From Planctomycetota bacterium (GTDB lineage: Bacteria > Planctomycetota > Phycisphaerae > UBA1845), in assembly GCA_022563055.1 (NCBI GenBank), contig JADFOB010000052.1, positions 1-8,012 on the forward strand: 8,012 nt of DNA, in the 5' to 3' direction. The position numbers and the translations under genes were made by a program. Under the pieces are notes generated by a model that saw only the letters and a list, made by a program, of their open reading frames with translations, was not told the origin of the DNA and ran no database searches. This document shows, one piece after another, positions 5,731 to 8,012 of this stretch; within the stretch, counting starts at the first letter, position 1, and every line of letters begins with the position of its first letter.

Positions 5731-5798
5731 GTGCCACTGCTCTTGAGCAGTGTTCTGCGTACACGCGCAGGGACCGCACTGCTCAAGAGCAGTGGCAC
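5731..5798. repeat. Perfect 21-bp inverted repeat with self-complementary arms
   Basis: The arms at 5731-5751 and 5778-5798 are perfect reverse complements (left arm begins GTGCCACTGCTC). Each arm is also a hairpin in itself: CACTGCTC-TT-GAGCAGTG at 5735-5752 and CACTGCTC-AA-GAGCAGTG at 5777-5794. The DNA can therefore form either one long stem or two short ones. The spacer 5752-5777 holds a weak CTGCG/CGCAG pair. The element lies 42 bases after the carbamoyltransferase stop, between it and DUF5989. It resembles CACTGCTCNNGAGCAGTG intergenic palindromes I recall from planctomycete genomes. It could act as a terminator or stabilise the upstream mRNA. Confidence 0.85.
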
Positions 5799-5840
5799 AC
5801 CGATCCGTTGATTCCAACGTGACGAAGCACTAACGCTCGC

Positions 5841-7616
5841 TCACGCCGTGCCCGCCACGAGTGAACCAGCCTCCAACGCGACGCTGCGTTTCATGCCGGC
5901 CTCGTAGTCCACCGCCTCGGGCTTCTCGGTCACAACGTAGCTTCCGATCACCAGGCCGTCGATCCCGGTGCGAACGAACGTATCGTAAGCGTCCGCCGGT
6001 GTACAGACAATCGGCTCACCGCGTACGTTAAATGACGTATTTACGATCACCGGTACGCCCGTAAGCCGCTTGAACGCCGCGATCAGGCGGTAGTACTTGC
6101 CGTTGGCTTCTTGAGTAACGGTCTGGACCCGGCCCGTACCGTCCTCGTGCGTGACCGCCGGGATCACCGATCGCTTCTCCTCGCGCACCTTGGGCACCAG
6201 CAGCATGTAGGGCAAATCCATCCCCTCGGGCACCTCGAAGTATTCGTGCACATGCTCTTTGAGAACGCTGGGCGCAAAGGGGCGGAACGCCTCGCGGAAC
6301 TTCACCTTCGCGTTGATGACCTCTTTGATCTTGGCATCGCGCGCGTCGGCCACAATGGATCGTGCGCCCAGCGCCCGCGGTCCGAATTCGAGCCGCCCCT
6401 GGAACCATCCGAGCACCTTACCGTCCGCGATCAGTCTCGCGGTCCGCTCGAGCAGCTTCTTTTCGTCGTCGATCTTCTCATAAACCGCGCCGGCGCGCTT
6501 AAGCGCCGCCTCGATCTGCGCATCCGTGAAGGATGGCCCCCAATTCGCGTGGTCCATGCGGAACTTGCGCGGGTGGCCCAGCACGGTGTTGTAGATGTAA
6601 AAGGCTGTGCCCAGCGCACCGCCCGAGTCACCCGCTGCCGGTTGGATGAACACGTTCTTAAAACCCGACTCTTGCAGGATCCGCCAGTTGGCCACGCAGT
6701 TGAGCCCGACGCCCCCGGCGATGCACAGGTTGTCCAGGCCGGTCTCGCGGTGCACGTGCGAGGCCATCTTGACCATGATCTCCTCGATGATCTCCTGGCC
6801 CGAGCGGGCGATGTCGCGGTGGAAGTCGGTCAGCTCCGTCTCTGGGGGTCGTTGTGGCTGGCCGAAGAGCTTCTCCCAGCGGGCGTTGAACGACCGCGTC
6901 GTCGAGTAGCCATGGGCGAAGTAATCCAGGTTCAGTCGGATGCTGCCGTCGTCCTTGATGTCGACGACCTGGTGGAACTTGTCGAGGTGGACGGGTTTGC
7001 CGTACGGGGCGAGCCCCATCACCTTCCATTCCGCATCGTTGACGCGAAACCCCAAATAGGCTGTGATCGCGCTGAAGAGCAGCCCCACCGAATGGGGGAA
7101 GCGAAGCTCCTGGTTCATCTCGATGTGCGTGCCTCGCCCGACACCCCACGCCGTGGTCGTCCACTCGCCCACGCCGTCCACCGTGAGGATGGCTGCCTCC
7201 TCGTATGGTGACACCAGGAAGGCACTCGCCGCGTGGGAGAGATGGTGCTGGCAGTAGAGGATGTCCTTGTCGGTCCCGAGCTTCTCCTGGATCTCGGGAC
7301 CGATTCGAAGCCGCTGAGTCAACCAGAGCGGCATCGCCTTGATCCACGCCCGGTAGCTGTAGGGCCAATACGCCAGAATCGCCTCGAGGATCCGGTTGAA
7401 CTTCACCAGCGGTTTCTCATAGAAACCGATGTGGTCGACCTCGTCGATGGTAATCCCAGCCTCGCCGAGGCAGTATTCAACCGCCCGCTCGGGGAAACCG
7501 CTGTAGTGCTTCTTGCGGTTGAATCGCTCTTCCTCGGCTGCGGCGACGAGTTCCCCGTCGCGCACCAACGCCACGCCGGAGTCGTGATAGTAACAAGAGA
7601 GACCCAGTACGATCAC
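5841..7616 (-). CDS. Carbamoyltransferase, NodU/CmcH/TobZ/SxtI family
   Basis: The product is 591 residues, a full-length family member. Such enzymes make carbamoyl-adenylate from carbamoyl phosphate and ATP, then pass the carbamoyl group to a hydroxyl of a sugar or small molecule. The N-terminal ASKHA-like domain (Kae1-type) starts MIVLGLSCYYHDSGVAL (1-17) with AAEEERFNRKK (26-36). HHLSHAASA (124-132), D147 in TVDGVGEW and D330 in AAGDSGGALG supply the expected metal and nucleotide ligands. GGVGLNCVAN (301-310) is intact. The C-terminal domain has EFGPRALGARSI (410-421), FRPFAPS (444-450) and NTSFNVRGEPIV (526-537). All motifs look intact, so it should be active. The start is GTG 7616: an in-frame TAA precedes it directly and the protein begins as in relatives. 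The ribosome site is weak (GGGAA). The acceptor is unknown; the downstream wecB and ugd suggest a sugar of a surface glycan. Confidence 0.95.
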   Translation of the reverse strand: MIVLGLSCYYHDSGVALVRDGELVAAAEEERFNRKKHYSGFPERAVEYCLGEAGITIDEVDHIGFYEKPLVKFNRILEAILAYWPYSYRAWIKAMPLWLTQRLRIGPEIQEKLGTDKDILYCQHHLSHAASAFLVSPYEEAAILTVDGVGEWTTTAWGVGRGTHIEMNQELRFPHSVGLLFSAITAYLGFRVNDAEWKVMGLAPYGKPVHLDKFHQVVDIKDDGSIRLNLDYFAHGYSTTRSFNARWEKLFGQPQRPPETELTDFHRDIARSGQEIIEEIMVKMASHVHRETGLDNLCIAGGVGLNCVANWRILQESGFKNVFIQPAAGDSGGALGTAFYIYNTVLGHPRKFRMDHANWGPSFTDAQIEAALKRAGAVYEKIDDEKKLLERTARLIADGKVLGWFQGRLEFGPRALGARSIVADARDAKIKEVINAKVKFREAFRPFAPSVLKEHVHEYFEVPEGMDLPYMLLVPKVREEKRSVIPAVTHEDGTGRVQTVTQEANGKYYRLIAAFKRLTGVPVIVNTSFNVRGEPIVCTPADAYDTFVRTGIDGLVIGSYVVTEKPEAVDYEAGMKRSVALEAGSLVAGTA

Positions 7617-7641
7617 TTATGGATTCCCATCGGATAAGTAG

Positions 7642-7676
7642 CGGCCGCCCCCCGTGGCGGCCGTAGAACGCCTACG
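7642..7676. repeat. Two overlapping small hairpins upstream of the carbamoyltransferase
   Basis: CGGCCGCC (7642-7649) pairs with GGCGGCCG (7656-7663) around a six-base loop. CGTAG (7662-7666) pairs with CTACG (7672-7676) and shares two bases with the first stem, so the two cannot both form fully. They lie 26-60 bases before the GTG start and would sit in the 5' leader if transcription begins upstream. A regulatory role is only a possibility. Confidence 0.45.
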
Positions 7677-7690
7677 AAGAACGCCCAATC

Positions 7691-7753
7691 GTAGGTCGGG
7701 CTCCGCCCGACTCAGCGACCTTCTGTTGGGCCGTCGGGCAGAACCCGACCTAC
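7691..7753. repeat. 21-bp inverted repeat of the GTAGGTCGGG type
   Basis: The arm at 7691-7711 and the reverse complement of 7733-7753 match at 19 of 21 bases; both begin GTAGGTCGGG and end GCCCGAC. The left arm also folds on itself as GTCGGGC-TCC-GCCCGAC (7695-7711). The element fills the gap between the stop of the Asn-rich gene (7766) and the carbamoyltransferase. I recall GTAGGTCGGGCTCCGCCCGAC-like palindromes as frequent intergenic repeats in several bacterial phyla. It could separate the transcripts of the two flanking minus-strand genes. Confidence 0.85.
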
Positions 7754-7765
7754 AGTTTGTAGGGA

Positions 7766-8012
7766 TCACGTTCCGACGGAACCGTTGTCGTTCGAGTTTA
7801 CGTTCTCGTTCTCGTTTGTGTTCGCGTTGTCATTGTCGTTCCCGTTCTCGTTGTCGTTCTCATCCCCGTTTTCGTTCTCGTTTTCGTTCTCGTTGCCGTT
7901 GTCGTCCCCGTTTTCGTTCTCGTTTGTGTTGTTGTCGTTGTCGTTCCCATTGCCATCGCCGTCATCATCATCGTCATCGGCATTGTCGTTCCCATTGTCG
8001 TCGTCATCGCCA
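7766..8012 (-). CDS. C-terminal tail of an Asn/Asp/Glu low-complexity protein (partial, runs off the right edge)
   Basis: On the minus strand one frame is open from the right edge for 81 codons to a TGA at 7766-7768. The first part is acidic and Gly-rich, with a run of six Asp (window residues 12-17). From residue 21 onward nearly every second residue is Asn, alternating with Asp, Glu, Gly or Thr (for example NENENENENGDENDNENG), and it ends NDNGSVGT. Asn is almost always AAC, and the DNA is a degenerate hexamer repeat (AACGAN). The tail would be a long, flexible, acidic hydrophilic segment. Such tails are known at ends of secreted or surface proteins, and Asp/Asn/Gly richness could bind calcium, but no defined calcium motif is seen. 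Other frames read as Thr/Met or Val-rich shadows. The main body lies outside the window, so the protein itself cannot be identified. Confidence 0.7.
   Translation of the reverse strand, partial: GDDDDNGNDNADDDDDDGDGNGNDNDNNTNENENGDDNGNENENENENGDENDNENGNDNDNANTNENENVNSNDNGSVGT

Noticed and set aside
6111..7211. Long plus-strand open frame (366 codons) opposite the carbamoyltransferase
   Set aside because: Antisense shadow: rich in Arg, His, Leu and Val without domains, while the minus strand encodes all NodU/CmcH motifs.
7691..7753. Insertion-sequence ends
   Set aside because: The arms enclose only about 20 bases with no transposase and no target duplication, so this is a short palindromic repeat rather than an IS.
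7798..8007. Minus-strand Thr/Met-rich frame starting with ATG in the right-end repeat
   Set aside because: It has a start codon but is a +1 reading of the hexamer repeat; the Asn-x frame, open to the edge and ending in a stop, has the better codon pattern for a GC-rich genome.

Overview
The window reads as chromosomal DNA of a GC-rich, planctomycete-like bacterium, probably of the Phycisphaerae or a related lineage. This is inference from three things: a small membrane protein with the CxxCGYxLxG...CPECG zinc ribbon that I associate with planctomycetes; many different palindromic repeats in the gaps between genes; and a secreted-type Asn/Asp/Glu low-complexity protein tail. No rRNA, tRNA, CRISPR array, transposase or phage gene is visible.

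Layout. The left end (1-718) carries two plus-strand genes: a tiny four-cysteine protein (92-274, possibly the end of a longer gene) and a VOC/glyoxalase-fold protein (359-718). A 363-base gap (719-1081) without genes holds a cluster of at least six hairpins. Everything from 1082 to the right edge is on the minus strand. In transcription order (right to left) it holds: the C-terminal tail of a gene entering from the right edge (Asn-x alternating repeat, stop at 7766); a NodU/CmcH-family carbamoyltransferase (7616-5841); a 52-residue DUF5989/SxtK-like membrane peptide (5604-5446); a 151-residue two-helix membrane protein with a C-terminal zinc ribbon (5396-4941); UDP-GlcNAc 2-epimerase wecB (4695-3601); a UDP-glucose 6-dehydrogenase-type enzyme (3555-2239); and an extended-SDR nucleotide-sugar epimerase/decarboxylase (2047-1082).

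How the genes work together (inference). WecB converts UDP-GlcNAc to UDP-ManNAc, the dehydrogenase makes a UDP-uronic acid, and the SDR enzyme would epimerise or decarboxylate a nucleotide sugar. These are precursor-supply steps for an exopolysaccharide, capsule or surface glycan. The carbamoyltransferase could decorate that glycan or a related metabolite with an O-carbamoyl group, and the DUF5989 peptide is its usual small membrane partner. No glycosyltransferase, polymerase or flippase lies in the window, so the rest of the pathway must be elsewhere.

The most unusual aspect is the intergenic DNA. Most gaps of about 150 bases or more inside or beside the cluster carry a different palindromic or tandem repeat: variable-loop CGACCC hairpins, a 21-bp perfect inverted repeat, a 14-bp tandem array, an imperfect 29-bp inverted repeat and a 21-bp GTAGGTCGGG-type inverted repeat. 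I see no clear evidence of a wholly new enzymatic system. The carbamoyltransferase/DUF5989/zinc-ribbon trio and the repeat landscape are the parts most worth a second look.
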